Assembly (NCBI GenBank): GCA_020632975.1
Contig: JACKEL010000004.1
Location: 62,001-126,000, forward strand
DNA from: Myxococcales bacterium
Lineage (GTDB): Bacteria > Myxococcota_C > UBA6777
Length of the DNA stretch: 64,000 nt
Direction: 5' to 3'
Part shown: positions 17,623-26,912 of the stretch, piece after piece
How positions within the stretch are numbered: the first letter of the stretch is position 1
Layout: each line of letters begins with the position of its first letter
The notes under the pieces: model-generated
The model's input: only the letters and a program-made list of their open reading frames with translations
What the model was told of the DNA's origin: nothing
Database searches by the model: none
Translations under genes and position numbers: made by a program

Positions 17623-18759
17623 TTAGGGTTGTTTTTGTGCGGGCGATGCAGAAAGTTGACGTGCGAAGTTTTGGTAGATGGCTGTGCGTGGTGACATCTT
17701 GATGGCCCGCTGGATCAGCTTTTGCGCGGCTTGTGGGTGTCCTTGGCGCTGTTCGACTTGTGCGGAAAGGTACAGCAGCCAAGGAGCATATCTTTGATAG
17801 CGCTTTGATTTCGCAGGTAAAAGCTGGAAGCTTTGTCGGATGGTTTCTTGGGTTTTTTTGGGGTCCAGTCGATGGTGGACCAGAAAGTCCGCGAGCAGCA
17901 TGGTGGGGCGAAACTTTTTGGAGGCGCGGCTTTTCCACTGCGAAAAGAGTTGGGTTGCTTCTTGGGTGCGTCCTTGCTGGTGCAAGCTGTTGGCTTGCCA
18001 ATACAAGAAACCCGCGTAGGCAGGGGTCGATTTGTAGGTTTCGGCAGCTTTGCGAAAGTGGGCTTCTGCGGCTTGGGTGCGTTTCTGCACGCGCAAAAGC
18101 CAGCGTCCCCACATCCTTGTGGCATCTTGTCCCAAGCGGCTTGGTTGAAACAACATCGGCTGAAGGACTTTGTAAGCTTCTTGGTGGCGAGATCGTACCA
18201 AAAGGGCGCGAGCCCATTGGAGTTTTTCTGGGTCTTTGAGCGCTCTTTTCTTTTGTAGCTGTTGGAGTTTTTCGAAGTCGCCATGCCCACGCAACAACTC
18301 ATGAAGGCGTTGAAGGTACTCTTTGCGTCCTGGATAGCCTTCGATTCGCCCGATCTCTTGGCCTTTTACGTCGATGAGTACAGTCGTGGGGAGATTGAGG
18401 ATGGTAAATCTTTTGGTGGCGCGCTGTCCTGCGGGCGTTTCAAAGTCAAAGCGCACGCCTACAGCGTGTTTGAGTAGAGCGTGTCCTGCGGGTGTATCGA
18501 GGACTTCGTGATGAAGTTGGTTGCAGGGAGTGCACCAACCCGCGGATACTTGGACCAAAAGAGGTCGTTGTCCTGCTGCGTGTTGTTTGGCGAGGGCGAG
18601 GTTATTGTGGAGCCACGCTTGTTTTGCCCAAGCGTCTTGGGAAGATAGGCTTAGGGCGCTGACACATAGCAAGAAAACAAGCCAAAAAGCGTGTGTGTAT
18701 GACTGTCTTGAGGTGTTGTTGCGGGGGTGCTTGTGAAAAACACCGACTTGGAGCAACAT
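17623..18759 (-). CDS. Exported thioredoxin-fold protein with TPR-like repeats
   Basis: 378 aa from ATG 18759, fixed by a very strong GAGGAGGATGC ribosome-binding site. A signal peptide (FWLVFLLCVSALSLSSQ, cleavage near AWA-KQ) is followed by a thioredoxin-like domain with the redox motif WCTPC in VSAGWCTPCNQL, and the cis-Pro segment NLPTTVLID. About 200 residues of TPR-like helical pairs follow. CxxC thioredoxins in the envelope make or repair disulfides; the adjacent, probably co-transcribed Cys-rich lipoprotein is an obvious client (inference). Confidence 0.85.
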   Translation of the reverse strand: MLLQVGVFHKHPRNNTSRQSYTHAFWLVFLLCVSALSLSSQDAWAKQAWLHNNLALAKQHAAGQRPLLVQVSAGWCTPCNQLHHEVLDTPAGHALLKHAVGVRFDFETPAGQRATKRFTILNLPTTVLIDVKGQEIGRIEGYPGRKEYLQRLHELLRGHGDFEKLQQLQKKRALKDPEKLQWARALLVRSRHQEAYKVLQPMLFQPSRLGQDATRMWGRWLLRVQKRTQAAEAHFRKAAETYKSTPAYAGFLYWQANSLHQQGRTQEATQLFSQWKSRASKKFRPTMLLADFLVHHRLDPKKTQETIRQSFQLLPAKSKRYQRYAPWLLYLSAQVEQRQGHPQAAQKLIQRAIKMSPRTAIYQNFARQLSASPAQKQP

Positions 18760-18851
18760 GCATCCTCCTCTCTCGGTGGGTTGGCTGCGCTGGTGGCGCA
18801 AGAAGGCAGCTTTTCGAGTCCTCTTTTTGGATGGAAGAACATGGCGACCTG

Positions 18852-18881
18852 TTGCGGTTGCTTTTTTGAAGAACCTATAAA
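18852..18881 (+). promoter_or_regulatory. Candidate sigma-70 promoter of sppA
   Basis: TTGCGG (18852-18857), an 18-base spacer and TATAAA (18876-18881) lie 67 bases before the SppA start. Just downstream is an AAAAAC-GTT-GTTTTT inverted repeat (18906-18920). Confidence 0.4.
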
Positions 18882-18948
18882 CGACGTACATCATTGCTTT
18901 TTCTGAAAAACGTTGTTTTTGTCACGAAAAAAGAAAATAGGAGCGTTC

Positions 18949-19989
18949 ATGGAACCACAACCTGCTTCGAATTATCCACCCTCACCTTATCCGGGTTATC
19001 TCCCACCACGTCGCAATTCTTCGGGTTGTTTGGTTGGGGTTGGATGCGTTTTGTTGTTGAGCTTGGTCGTCAACGTCGTGCTTTTTGGACAGATGACGGG
19101 CAAACAACAAAGCCAAAGTTCTCGCAGAAAGTTACGCGAAGTCGTTCTTTCGGGCAAGGGAGAGAACAAGATCGCAGTGCTGGATTTGAGCGGTGTGATC
19201 ATGGAAGGCGTTGGGAGCTTTCGTGAACGTGCAACGGCAGCAAGCTTTTTGCCGATGATCCGCCAAGCACAGAGAGATCCAAAGATCCGAGGCGTGTTGT
19301 TGGTTGCGAACTCTCCCGGGGGTAGCGTGACAGCGAGCGATAAGATCTACCATGCGCTGACCAAGCTAGCGAAGAAAAAGCCGATCGTGGCGATTATGGG
19401 CGACACTTGTGCGTCGGGTTGTGTTTATGCGACCGCAGCGGCCCACAAGATCATGGCGCATCCTACGACAGTGACGGGGAGCATCGGCGTGATCGTCTCG
19501 ACACTCAACTTTGCGGGAATGCTCGAAAAGATCGGAGTGAAGGGGATCGCGATCACTTCCAAGAAGAACAAAGCGTTGCTTTCGCCCTACGAGCCCGTCC
19601 AAGAAGAACACAAACAGATCATCAAAGCGATCGTGGACAAGATGTACCATCGTTTCGTCGATATCGTCGCAAAAGGTCGCAAGATGAAACGCGAAGATGT
19701 GATGAAAGTCGCCGATGGTCGGGTGTTTGTGGCAGAAGATGCCCTAAAATACAAACTGATCGATCGCATCGGCTATCGCAAAGAAGCACAAGACCTGTTG
19801 TTGAAGATGACCAAACTTCCCTATGCACGGTTCGTTGCGTATCGACGTGAAGCGACGTTGTTCGATATCTTTGCAGGGATGGCGTCGATGCCTGACACCA
19901 TGCGTCGTGCAGCCCAGCCCAGCTTGGCGGACCTTTTGCGCGCACAAACGCCGCGTGCATGGTACATCTGGCCAGGTGCACAACCCTGA
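18949..19989 (+). CDS. sppA: Signal peptide peptidase SppA, single-domain (36K) type
   Basis: 346 aa from ATG 18949, with AGGAG at 18939-18943. One N-terminal TM helix (about 28-48) anchors a ClpP-fold serine protease of the S49 family. The oxyanion segment NSPGGSV (about 121-127), the nucleophile Ser156 in GDTCASG and the general base Lys, probably Lys208 in KALLSP, are all present. The length matches the bacterial 36K form working as an oligomer rather than the 67K E. coli form. The substrates are remnant signal peptides after LepB cleavage, a fitting neighbour for a region rich in exported proteins. Confidence 0.92.
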   Translation: MEPQPASNYPPSPYPGYLPPRRNSSGCLVGVGCVLLLSLVVNVVLFGQMTGKQQSQSSRRKLREVVLSGKGENKIAVLDLSGVIMEGVGSFRERATAASFLPMIRQAQRDPKIRGVLLVANSPGGSVTASDKIYHALTKLAKKKPIVAIMGDTCASGCVYATAAAHKIMAHPTTVTGSIGVIVSTLNFAGMLEKIGVKGIAITSKKNKALLSPYEPVQEEHKQIIKAIVDKMYHRFVDIVAKGRKMKREDVMKVADGRVFVAEDALKYKLIDRIGYRKEAQDLLLKMTKLPYARFVAYRREATLFDIFAGMASMPDTMRRAAQPSLADLLRAQTPRAWYIWPGAQP

Positions 19990-20120
19990 TCTTCGATATC
20001 ACGGGGTTTGGGGCGTGGGGACATCGTCTTTGGGCGGTTGGGTGAACGTGGGGAACATCAAGGTTCGATGGAAGGCGACGCCGTCTTGCTCGGATCTTGG
20101 AGCACTTCGGAAGATGCCGA

Positions 20121-20558
20121 TCACAACGAAGGATCTAAAGCATGGAAAGCCTCACGCCAAGCTGGGGGGAGCGGGGCTTTGCTGTTGGTTTGGTAGTCAT
20201 AACTGACGATGAGTGCATCTCCTGAAGCGACGATGCGATCGAGCTTTTCGCTATAGATCAAGTGTTCCATACGAAAGCGGTCTTCTTGGATGTCATCGAC
20301 GCGCGTGGCGATGTGGATGGTGTCAGGCCAAGCGAGAGGCGCTTTAAAACGACACTGGGTGGAGGCCATGATCGGCCCCACACCTTCGCGATCCATCCAA
20401 GCCAAGACCCCCGAACGTTCGAAGTAAGCGATGCGGCCATCTTCAAAATAGCGGAAGTAAGCGACATTGTTGACATGGCGAAAGGCGTCCATCATCCCCC
20501 ACTGTACGGGCATTTGAAGGATGACAGGATAGTTTTCAAGGGCGGTTTGCCAAGACAT
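20121..20558 (-). CDS. Hotdog-fold acyl-CoA thioesterase (YbgC/4HBT-like)
   Basis: 145 aa, ATG 20558 with AAAGGA upstream. The signature WGMMDAFRHVNNVAYFRYFEDGR appears split as DAFRHVNN and YFRYFEDGR, with the catalytic Asp replacing nothing: it is the D before AFRHVNN, as in 4-hydroxybenzoyl-CoA thioesterase-type enzymes. Then come MASTQCRFKAPLAWPD and DDIQEDRFRMEHLIYS, typical of the central strands. Likely hydrolyses short to medium acyl-CoA in the cytosol. It lies 49 bases after the large MopE lipoprotein on the same strand. Confidence 0.88.
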   Translation of the reverse strand: MSWQTALENYPVILQMPVQWGMMDAFRHVNNVAYFRYFEDGRIAYFERSGVLAWMDREGVGPIMASTQCRFKAPLAWPDTIHIATRVDDIQEDRFRMEHLIYSEKLDRIVASGDALIVSYDYQTNSKAPLPPAWREAFHALDPSL

Positions 20559-20607
20559 GCGAGTCCTTTCTGGGCGTGAAAGAAGCGGAGGGATGGGGGA
20601 TGGGTTG

Positions 20608-23600
20608 TTATTTTCGCGGTATCCAACCTTTGTAATACACGGTGTAGGGTCGGTTGCTGTCGTACAGAGAGAAGTTGCGGAAAGCGTTGGGGTTGAGGTC
20701 CCAAGATGCGTTGCGTTGGATGATGGGTGAGTAGTCTAACTCAAACTTTCCAAAGGCGAAGCTGTACAACAACCAGTGCCCATTTTTACCAGAGTTGTCC
20801 CAAAAGGCCGTGGGGTTGGTGGCGGCTGGATGGGCGGGGGGCGTTTGGGTTGTGGGGAATGAGACAGGAGATGCCAAGACCCCATTGGAATCAACGATGA
20901 CAGAAAAGATGGCTGTTTGGCCCGCAGGGGCACCGCCGATGGTGCTGTTGGGGATGGGGCTGGGAGGTGTTTGGTCACTGGGCAAAGATGTGCTGGCTTC
21001 GTAGAGAGCGCCCGTTCCACGGAAACTTCCCGTGACATGAAGCTTGTTTTCACGCCAGCCAAGGGAGGTTGCGACGAACTCGTCCGCGCGTCCCGCCGAT
21101 GTGTTATCCACGGTGATCATGCGGGCCCACTGGGCTGTGAGTTTGCCTTGGTTGTTGTCGTAATACTTGGCGAAGAATCCGAGGCGCGGCCCGAGTTTCG
21201 AGATGTAAAGCGTGTTGTTGTCGGCCGCAAAGGTCAGGGTGCTCTTTTGGCCTGATGCCCACGTCGAGGTACCAGCGATGTAGATGTCGTTGTTTTGGGT
21301 GTAAAGGGCCAGGGGGATATCATCAAAGGTCGAGTGGATCGTCTTAAACCAGCGCAAGCTGTCGAGGTCTTTGGAGACCCGGAACAGAAACGCATCGCGG
21401 CTTCCTATCGAAGTGCCCCTCTTTTGGCTGAGGAGAGCGATATCACCCGAGAAGCTACCCGCGACGATGAGTTCGTTGTTCATGATGGACAAGGCCCATA
21501 CACGGTCATTTTCGTCTGCTGTTCCACTGCCCACTCTTGTTTGGACTTGTAGCGTTTTTTCAAGGTCCCCATCCGATGCTTTCAAGCGTGCGACAAAAGG
21601 ATCGTTTTCTGGGACGCCGATGATCGGGAGGATCGTGTTCGTGGTTCTTTGTCCTCCAATAAAGACATAGTCTGCGTTGGCCGTCATCGCGTAGATGTTT
21701 GTTTCTTTGCCGTAGTCGATCTTTTTGACCCACTGGCTATCCCAAGGCTGTCCAGACTGATCCAAGACAGACCATACAAAGCCCGAAGGATCGGTGGATA
21801 GGCCCGTTGAGATGGAAAGTGGTGTGGTGCTTGAACCATTTTTTCCGCGGGGGAAGGAGATGATGCCTTGGAATTGCCCTGCGACAGAGATGCGGTTGTT
21901 GGCGTAAACGATGCGTCGCGGGATGACTTGGCTACCAAACGGAGGGGTTATCGCGATCGCCCACTGTACTTTGAACTCAGGTGTGACCTTCATCAAGAAA
22001 GCGGAGATTCGGTTGGTTTGGGGCAAGTTGTTGCGAGTGTCTTGTGTTGTGATGTAGCTGTAACTGCCCGTGTATTCGCCAACGATGTAGATATCTTCGC
22101 GACTTTCAATGGCATTGGTGACGATGTCTTTGATCAGGAGTTGCCCAGTGCTTTGTCCTTGTGCATTGAGCTGTTGGAGTGCGTACTCTGCCACACAGTT
22201 GTCGCGATCACTGCTTGCTGCGTGGATATCCGCGTAATCGATCTTTCCATCGCAGTCGTTGTCGAGGTTATCTCGACAAGCGGTGTATTCTTTGTTGGGG
22301 GTTTGGAGGGCTTGCTTTTCTTTCCAAAGACCATTTTCGCAGTATTCGATCTTGGCTTTACAGATACCTTGGCAGACGTAAACGCCCGAAGCATTGAGGA
22401 CACAGCCTCCTTTGTCTGCGGGGTAGCTCTCACGTTCGATGTTTTCGTCGACTTTGCCGTCACAATCGTTGTCTTCGTTGTCGCAAGTCTTCTCGTTTTC
22501 TTCGTATTTTGCGTTGTGTTTTGTGTAGGTTTGGGGCGTACATGCTTGCCAACCCGCGCTACCACCGCATGTTTTGAAGCTTCCTCTACACACACCATCT
22601 TGGCGGTCACAAGGCTGGGGGTTGGGGATGTTTTCATCGACGTTGCCGTCGCAGTTGTTGTCTTTGCCATCGCAAAGTTCATCTGTGTTGTAGTCAGGAC
22701 TGTAGGCTTTATAAGAAGCGTCTGTGCAGCTTTCTAATTTGCCGTTGACGCATTGTTGCGTGGAACCGCTACAAACGCCCTTTTGTCGGGGACAAAGCAT
22801 GACCGGCAAGTTGTCATCGATCATGCCATTGCAATCGTCGTCGATGCCATTGCAGATCTCAGGCACTTCGGTTTTTGCGCCTTGGCAAGCACCCCAAACA
22901 CCACCTTGGCATATGCGCATTCCTACTTTGCAAGGAAGCTTGCAGTTGTACTTTTTGCCTGCAGGATCATAGGTACACCCAATGTTGCCAGGATAACACT
23001 CCTCTTGGGCCCCCGCGGTACAAGAACATGTCTTGCCTTCGTCGACTTGGCCATTGCAGTTGTTGTCTTTTGCGTCGCAGTCATCGTCGTTGGCGTTGTA
23101 GTTGGGCAGCTTCGTAAAGTCGCAGTCTTTCCAGCCGTTTGTGCCCTCGCAGGTCTTTGTCGAACCTGCGCAGATACCATCTTGTTTGCTGCATGGAGGA
23201 GGAACGAGGCCGTTGTCGATGTTTCCGTCGCAGTCGTTGTCTTTGCCATCACACTCGCTTTCCTTGGATTGGTAAGCGTTGTTGAAGGCAAAGTAGTCGT
23301 CTGGACTACAATCAATCCAGCCTTTTTCTCCTTTGCAAGTCTGTGTGGCTCCCTTGCAGACACCTTCTTTTTTGCTACATGGGGGCGGGACGAGGTCGTT
23401 GTCGACTTTGCCATTACAATCGTTGTCGAAACCATCGCATTTGGTTTCGAGCTTTTCATAATGGGAGTTGTGGTCGAAGTAAGCTTGATCGTCGCAGTCC
23501 ACCCAACCGTACTTTCCATCCTTCAAACCACACTTCATCACAGCGCCTTTGCAGACGCCGTCTTGCTTGGTGCAAGGGGGAGGTGTGAGTTCTTCGTCGA

Positions 23601-24123
23601 TGTTGCCGTCGCAGTCGTTGTCTTGGCCATCGCAGACTTCGGCGCTTGGCGTCGTCTGCCCTTTACACTCGTCCCACACTCCGTTGACACAGACTTGTTC
23701 GCCACCTGCGCAGGTCCCTTTGCAAGAGTAGCCGACGTCCGTGGGAGTGCAACCATCCGTATTTTCGGGATAACACGTGCGTTTGTCGCCTTCTGCGCAA
23801 AGCGGAGGATCTGTGTCTCCCGCATCTTCTGGGGGGAGTTCGTTTGTCGGTTCGTTTGTCGGTTCGTTTGTCGGTTCGCTGGTGGGTTCAGAGAGCTTTT
23901 CGATGGGGAGTTCGGGTTGGCTGGGGTTTTTTTCGCTGAGTTGCGTTTCGTTGCCGCTGGAGGTGGTGGATGCACAAGTTCCTAGAACACAAGTGTAACC
24001 TTGGCTGCAATCGTTGTCTGTTTGGCAGGACTGCTGGCTTGGGACGGGAGACCCGCAGGCCCATAAGCCTAACCAAAGTATCGTGAGCAGCCCGATGGGT
24101 AGGAGTTTATTTGTACTGTGCAT
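20608..24123 (-). CDS. Giant MopE-motif lipoprotein with C-terminal propeller-like region
   Basis: 1171 aa from ATG 24123, chosen for AGGGGA upstream. The signal sequence ends in GLWAC, a good lipobox. A short Cys cluster and a Glu/Pro/Thr linker with an EPTN repeat follow. Residues about 100-640 hold eight MopE-like calcium/copper-type motifs such as CDGQDNDCDGNIDE and CDGFDNDCNGKVD, spaced 45-90 residues apart and separated by PPPCxKxxGVCxG modules. The C-terminal 500 residues are beta-rich with repeated DIYIVGEYTGS-like and IAGTSTW-like strands, resembling SBBP-type propellers. DxDxDG-like loops suggest Ca binding; MopE of Methylococcus binds copper, so metal choice is open. A related, shorter gene lies directly upstream. 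Confidence 0.85.
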   Translation of the reverse strand: MHSTNKLLPIGLLTILWLGLWACGSPVPSQQSCQTDNDCSQGYTCVLGTCASTTSSGNETQLSEKNPSQPELPIEKLSEPTSEPTNEPTNEPTNELPPEDAGDTDPPLCAEGDKRTCYPENTDGCTPTDVGYSCKGTCAGGEQVCVNGVWDECKGQTTPSAEVCDGQDNDCDGNIDEELTPPPCTKQDGVCKGAVMKCGLKDGKYGWVDCDDQAYFDHNSHYEKLETKCDGFDNDCNGKVDNDLVPPPCSKKEGVCKGATQTCKGEKGWIDCSPDDYFAFNNAYQSKESECDGKDNDCDGNIDNGLVPPPCSKQDGICAGSTKTCEGTNGWKDCDFTKLPNYNANDDDCDAKDNNCNGQVDEGKTCSCTAGAQEECYPGNIGCTYDPAGKKYNCKLPCKVGMRICQGGVWGACQGAKTEVPEICNGIDDDCNGMIDDNLPVMLCPRQKGVCSGSTQQCVNGKLESCTDASYKAYSPDYNTDELCDGKDNNCDGNVDENIPNPQPCDRQDGVCRGSFKTCGGSAGWQACTPQTYTKHNAKYEENEKTCDNEDNDCDGKVDENIERESYPADKGGCVLNASGVYVCQGICKAKIEYCENGLWKEKQALQTPNKEYTACRDNLDNDCDGKIDYADIHAASSDRDNCVAEYALQQLNAQGQSTGQLLIKDIVTNAIESREDIYIVGEYTGSYSYITTQDTRNNLPQTNRISAFLMKVTPEFKVQWAIAITPPFGSQVIPRRIVYANNRISVAGQFQGIISFPRGKNGSSTTPLSISTGLSTDPSGFVWSVLDQSGQPWDSQWVKKIDYGKETNIYAMTANADYVFIGGQRTTNTILPIIGVPENDPFVARLKASDGDLEKTLQVQTRVGSGTADENDRVWALSIMNNELIVAGSFSGDIALLSQKRGTSIGSRDAFLFRVSKDLDSLRWFKTIHSTFDDIPLALYTQNNDIYIAGTSTWASGQKSTLTFAADNNTLYISKLGPRLGFFAKYYDNNQGKLTAQWARMITVDNTSAGRADEFVATSLGWRENKLHVTGSFRGTGALYEASTSLPSDQTPPSPIPNSTIGGAPAGQTAIFSVIVDSNGVLASPVSFPTTQTPPAHPAATNPTAFWDNSGKNGHWLLYSFAFGKFELDYSPIIQRNASWDLNPNAFRNFSLYDSNRPYTVYYKGWIPRK
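23838..23885 (-). repeat. 12-bp in-frame tandem repeat (EPTN linker)
   Basis: Four 12-base units, GTTCGTTTGTCG on the plus strand (23838-23849, 23850-23861, 23862-23873) and a diverged fourth (23874-23885), encode a repeated Glu-Pro-Thr-Asn linker of the MopE lipoprotein. Unit number can change without breaking the frame. Confidence 0.9.
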
Positions 24124-24470
24124 CGATTTCCCCTTCAAAAGTTGGGCACGAAAACATGTGATTCTTTATCTATTCGTTTCTTTCGTTGTTTTTGTACGTT
24201 TCTTTCTGGATGAACCCCACGCCTTTGGACTCTTTTGGAGAAAGGAGGTCTTTGGGGATGAAACCCAAGTTTCGGCTGGTTTTGGTATGGGTTTCCTCTC
24301 AGCGTTCGCATCGGGTGTGTCGCTCTTTGTGCGCGGGGCAGTTGTGAGCATCCCTAGGCTTCAACGGAGGCTGGCGAACTTGGACGATGTCATCGCAGCC
24401 TCTTTGCTATAAGACCTTGAGGAGACGTTGTTTGTCTTGGCTATTGTGGAAGAAGAGAGCGGGGGTGGCT
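24124..24470. other. Intergenic region, 347 bp
   Basis: This separates two same-strand MopE/propeller lipoprotein genes. It contains an A/T-rich patch just upstream of the gene ending at 20608 (24150-24200), probably its promoter area, but no clean -35/-10 pair and no gene. Confidence 0.45.
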
Positions 24471-26912
24471 TCAGCGTGGGACAGGAGATTTTTGGATGGA
24501 AGCTTTTTCGGGTGGGAAGGGAGCCCAAGGGTAGAAGGGATCAAAGCCTGCGAGAAGTTGTGCGACATTGGGGAGATTCTGGTTGAAGAATCCATAGGCT
24601 ACGTTGTAATCGTCGAAGGCAAGGCCCGCAAATGTTGTGTAACCCGTGCTTGTGAAGAATTGTGCGCTTTGGTTGCTTTTGAGCGAGCCATTTGTGGGGT
24701 CCAAAGCCAAAAGGAAGACGTCTGTTGTTTTGTTGGAGAGGATGCTTTGGATACGCATCGTATTGCTGGTGTTTTGGTAGCTGGCGTTGCTTTGATCGAC
24801 ATTGGGGCCAAGGTAGTATTGGAAGTCTCCAAAGAAGAGACCGCCCACAAAGAGCGTGTTGGCATGTACAGAAAGGTGCGTGGCTGCGACTTGGTTTTCG
24901 AGATTGACGACGCGTGGTCCAAGAGAGACTTGGCGATTGTTTTTCCCTGCACCTGCCAGCCATACAGGGGCTTTGCCGAGATTAAAGTGCGCAAGGAACA
25001 TGCTGCGCAAGCCCCGTTGAGCGAGCTTGAGGGTGCTATTGGCGCTCGACAACTCGACGTTTGAGCCTGACTCGTTGTACACGTCACCTGCGATGAAAAA
25101 GCCTTTTTGGGGGTCGTACACTATGGAACGCGCGATGTCATGGGCTTGTGAGCCAAAGAGGTTGATCGATTTGTAGGTGATGTCGTTATCGAGTTCTAAC
25201 AAAAAGGCGTCGTTGCCACCGCGTGTATCGATGCTTTTGGAGAAAGTATTTGTGATCTCGGGGGGAGAGTCAGTACTTGTCCCGAGGAGACCATCTTTCA
25301 GGGTCCCCACAGCAAAGAGCCTTCCGTTTGTGTGATCATAAGCTAACCCAAAGATCGCGCTGATACCGTCATTTTTGGCATCCAAGACCAAAGCCTTTTC
25401 AGGGTAAAGCTCTGTTGAGGTGCTGTGGAGCTTGATCACATAAGGTCGCATTTTGTTGTAGGCGTAAAAGTAACGGGTCTCTGCGTTTTTCGAGAATTGT
25501 CCTTTACCCTTCATGGCGCCGGCGATATAGAGCCCTTTGCCATAGACGATGGCGTTGACGGAGAGGTGGGTTGTACCAGCGTCGAAGGCTTCGATCTTGG
25601 TACTTTTGAGGAAGGCTCCGTCGCTCGTTCGGTACTTCAAGACAAAGATCCCTCTGGGGCTACCAAACTTGAGATCCGCGGCTTTTTGCGAAGTGCCTCC
25701 CGAAAGATCATCTGCAGAGATCGTCGAAGAGTAAGTGCCTGTGATGAAAAGTTCTTTTTGTGAAGGGGTGCCTGTCACGGCAGGGTAGAGGGTGATGGCT
25801 GTGACGAAGAAGTTGGGGTCAGGGCCGTTGGGACCGAAGACTTGCAACCAAACAAACTCACCAAATGGATTGAGTCGTCCAACAAATCCGCGTCTGTTTA
25901 GGGTGTAGGGGAGAGTGATGAGTGTTTGGTTGATGCTTTTGAGTTCGGGACTTCCCGTGTATTCGCCAATGACAAAGAGGGCACCATCTCCTTGGGTCGT
26001 TGCGCGCCAACGGACCTTGTTGGTGGTGTTGTTGGCGCTGGGGTAGTCAGAGGACCATGCACAACCTGTGAGGGTCGTGTCTTTTCGATCGGCTCCATTT
26101 TGGCAGTCGTTGTCGAGTTTATCGAAGCAATACTGATACTCAGGGCCATACTCTGTCCCATTTTGTTGGGCGTAATCTTTGTAATCTTGTTCTGTGCAGT
26201 TGATCCAATTGCCGTTCTCATCGCATTTTTTGCGGGAGCCTGCGCAAACACCTTCTTGTTTGCTGCATGGTTCGAGATGTTCGGGGAGGAGGTTGTTGAT
26301 CTTTCCATCGCAGTCGTTGTCGATGTTGTCGCACTTTTCGACTGCTGGGAGGATTTCACCTTCGCAAGCATCACTCCATTGGCCATTTACGCATCTTTGT
26401 ATCCCTGCTTTACAGGGTCCTTGGCAATCGTATTGGTTGAGTTGGTTGCGCGTGCAACCCACGCGGGCTGTGTAGCAAGGCCGAGTTTGGCCTTCTCGAC
26501 AGACAGGTGGGGTGATATCATCGGGGCGACCGTCATTTGTGGTGCCATCAGGTCGTCCATCTTGGATGATATCGTCGGGTCGTGGTGGCTCTATGTTTCC
26601 GCCGTCTTCTGGTTCTTGCTCTTTGGTCGTTCCATCGGGGGTGATAGGCTCGGTGGAACCTCCCTCCAAAAGGGACTCGCCGTGCGACCAGTCGGGTTGG
26701 AGGGGGTTGCGTTGTGCGAGTTTGCTTGGGCCTTCTTTGCTTTGTTTGGGAATGCAGCTTCCGCCCAAGCAGTCGTAATATACGGCATCTCCGCAATCTG
26801 CGGGGGTTTGGCAAGAAGTCTGATGAAGAGGAGGGGTACAAGCAGGCCAGATGATCAAAAATGTAAGCAAAAGGATAACATATCCGATCCACGAGAATCG
26901 TTTCGACAACAT
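24471..26912 (-). CDS. MopE-motif lipoprotein with propeller region, paralogue of the downstream gene
   Basis: 813 aa from ATG 26912 (GGAG 9 bases upstream); an ATG five codons earlier is possible. The signal sequence GYVILLLTFLIIWPAC has a usable lipobox. After a Cys cluster and a Gly/Asp/Glu/Thr-rich linker there is one good MopE-like motif (CDNIDNDCDGKI) and a divergent second (FDKLDNDCQNG). The remaining about 570 residues are propeller-like with strands such as LFVIGEYTGS, LFITGTYSS and LYIAGAMKG, matching the paralogue's GEYTGS strands. The order of domains equals that of the 1171-aa neighbour, so the pair looks like an old tandem duplication with MopE motifs gained or lost. Confidence 0.82.
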   Translation of the reverse strand: MLSKRFSWIGYVILLLTFLIIWPACTPPLHQTSCQTPADCGDAVYYDCLGGSCIPKQSKEGPSKLAQRNPLQPDWSHGESLLEGGSTEPITPDGTTKEQEPEDGGNIEPPRPDDIIQDGRPDGTTNDGRPDDITPPVCREGQTRPCYTARVGCTRNQLNQYDCQGPCKAGIQRCVNGQWSDACEGEILPAVEKCDNIDNDCDGKINNLLPEHLEPCSKQEGVCAGSRKKCDENGNWINCTEQDYKDYAQQNGTEYGPEYQYCFDKLDNDCQNGADRKDTTLTGCAWSSDYPSANNTTNKVRWRATTQGDGALFVIGEYTGSPELKSINQTLITLPYTLNRRGFVGRLNPFGEFVWLQVFGPNGPDPNFFVTAITLYPAVTGTPSQKELFITGTYSSTISADDLSGGTSQKAADLKFGSPRGIFVLKYRTSDGAFLKSTKIEAFDAGTTHLSVNAIVYGKGLYIAGAMKGKGQFSKNAETRYFYAYNKMRPYVIKLHSTSTELYPEKALVLDAKNDGISAIFGLAYDHTNGRLFAVGTLKDGLLGTSTDSPPEITNTFSKSIDTRGGNDAFLLELDNDITYKSINLFGSQAHDIARSIVYDPQKGFFIAGDVYNESGSNVELSSANSTLKLAQRGLRSMFLAHFNLGKAPVWLAGAGKNNRQVSLGPRVVNLENQVAATHLSVHANTLFVGGLFFGDFQYYLGPNVDQSNASYQNTSNTMRIQSILSNKTTDVFLLALDPTNGSLKSNQSAQFFTSTGYTTFAGLAFDDYNVAYGFFNQNLPNVAQLLAGFDPFYPWAPFPPEKASIQKSPVPR

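Noticed and set aside
22753..23985. 410-codon open frame on the plus strand inside the MopE lipoprotein
   Set aside because: It is antisense to a gene with strong motifs and a proper start; such frames arise from the repeated DNDCDG codons.
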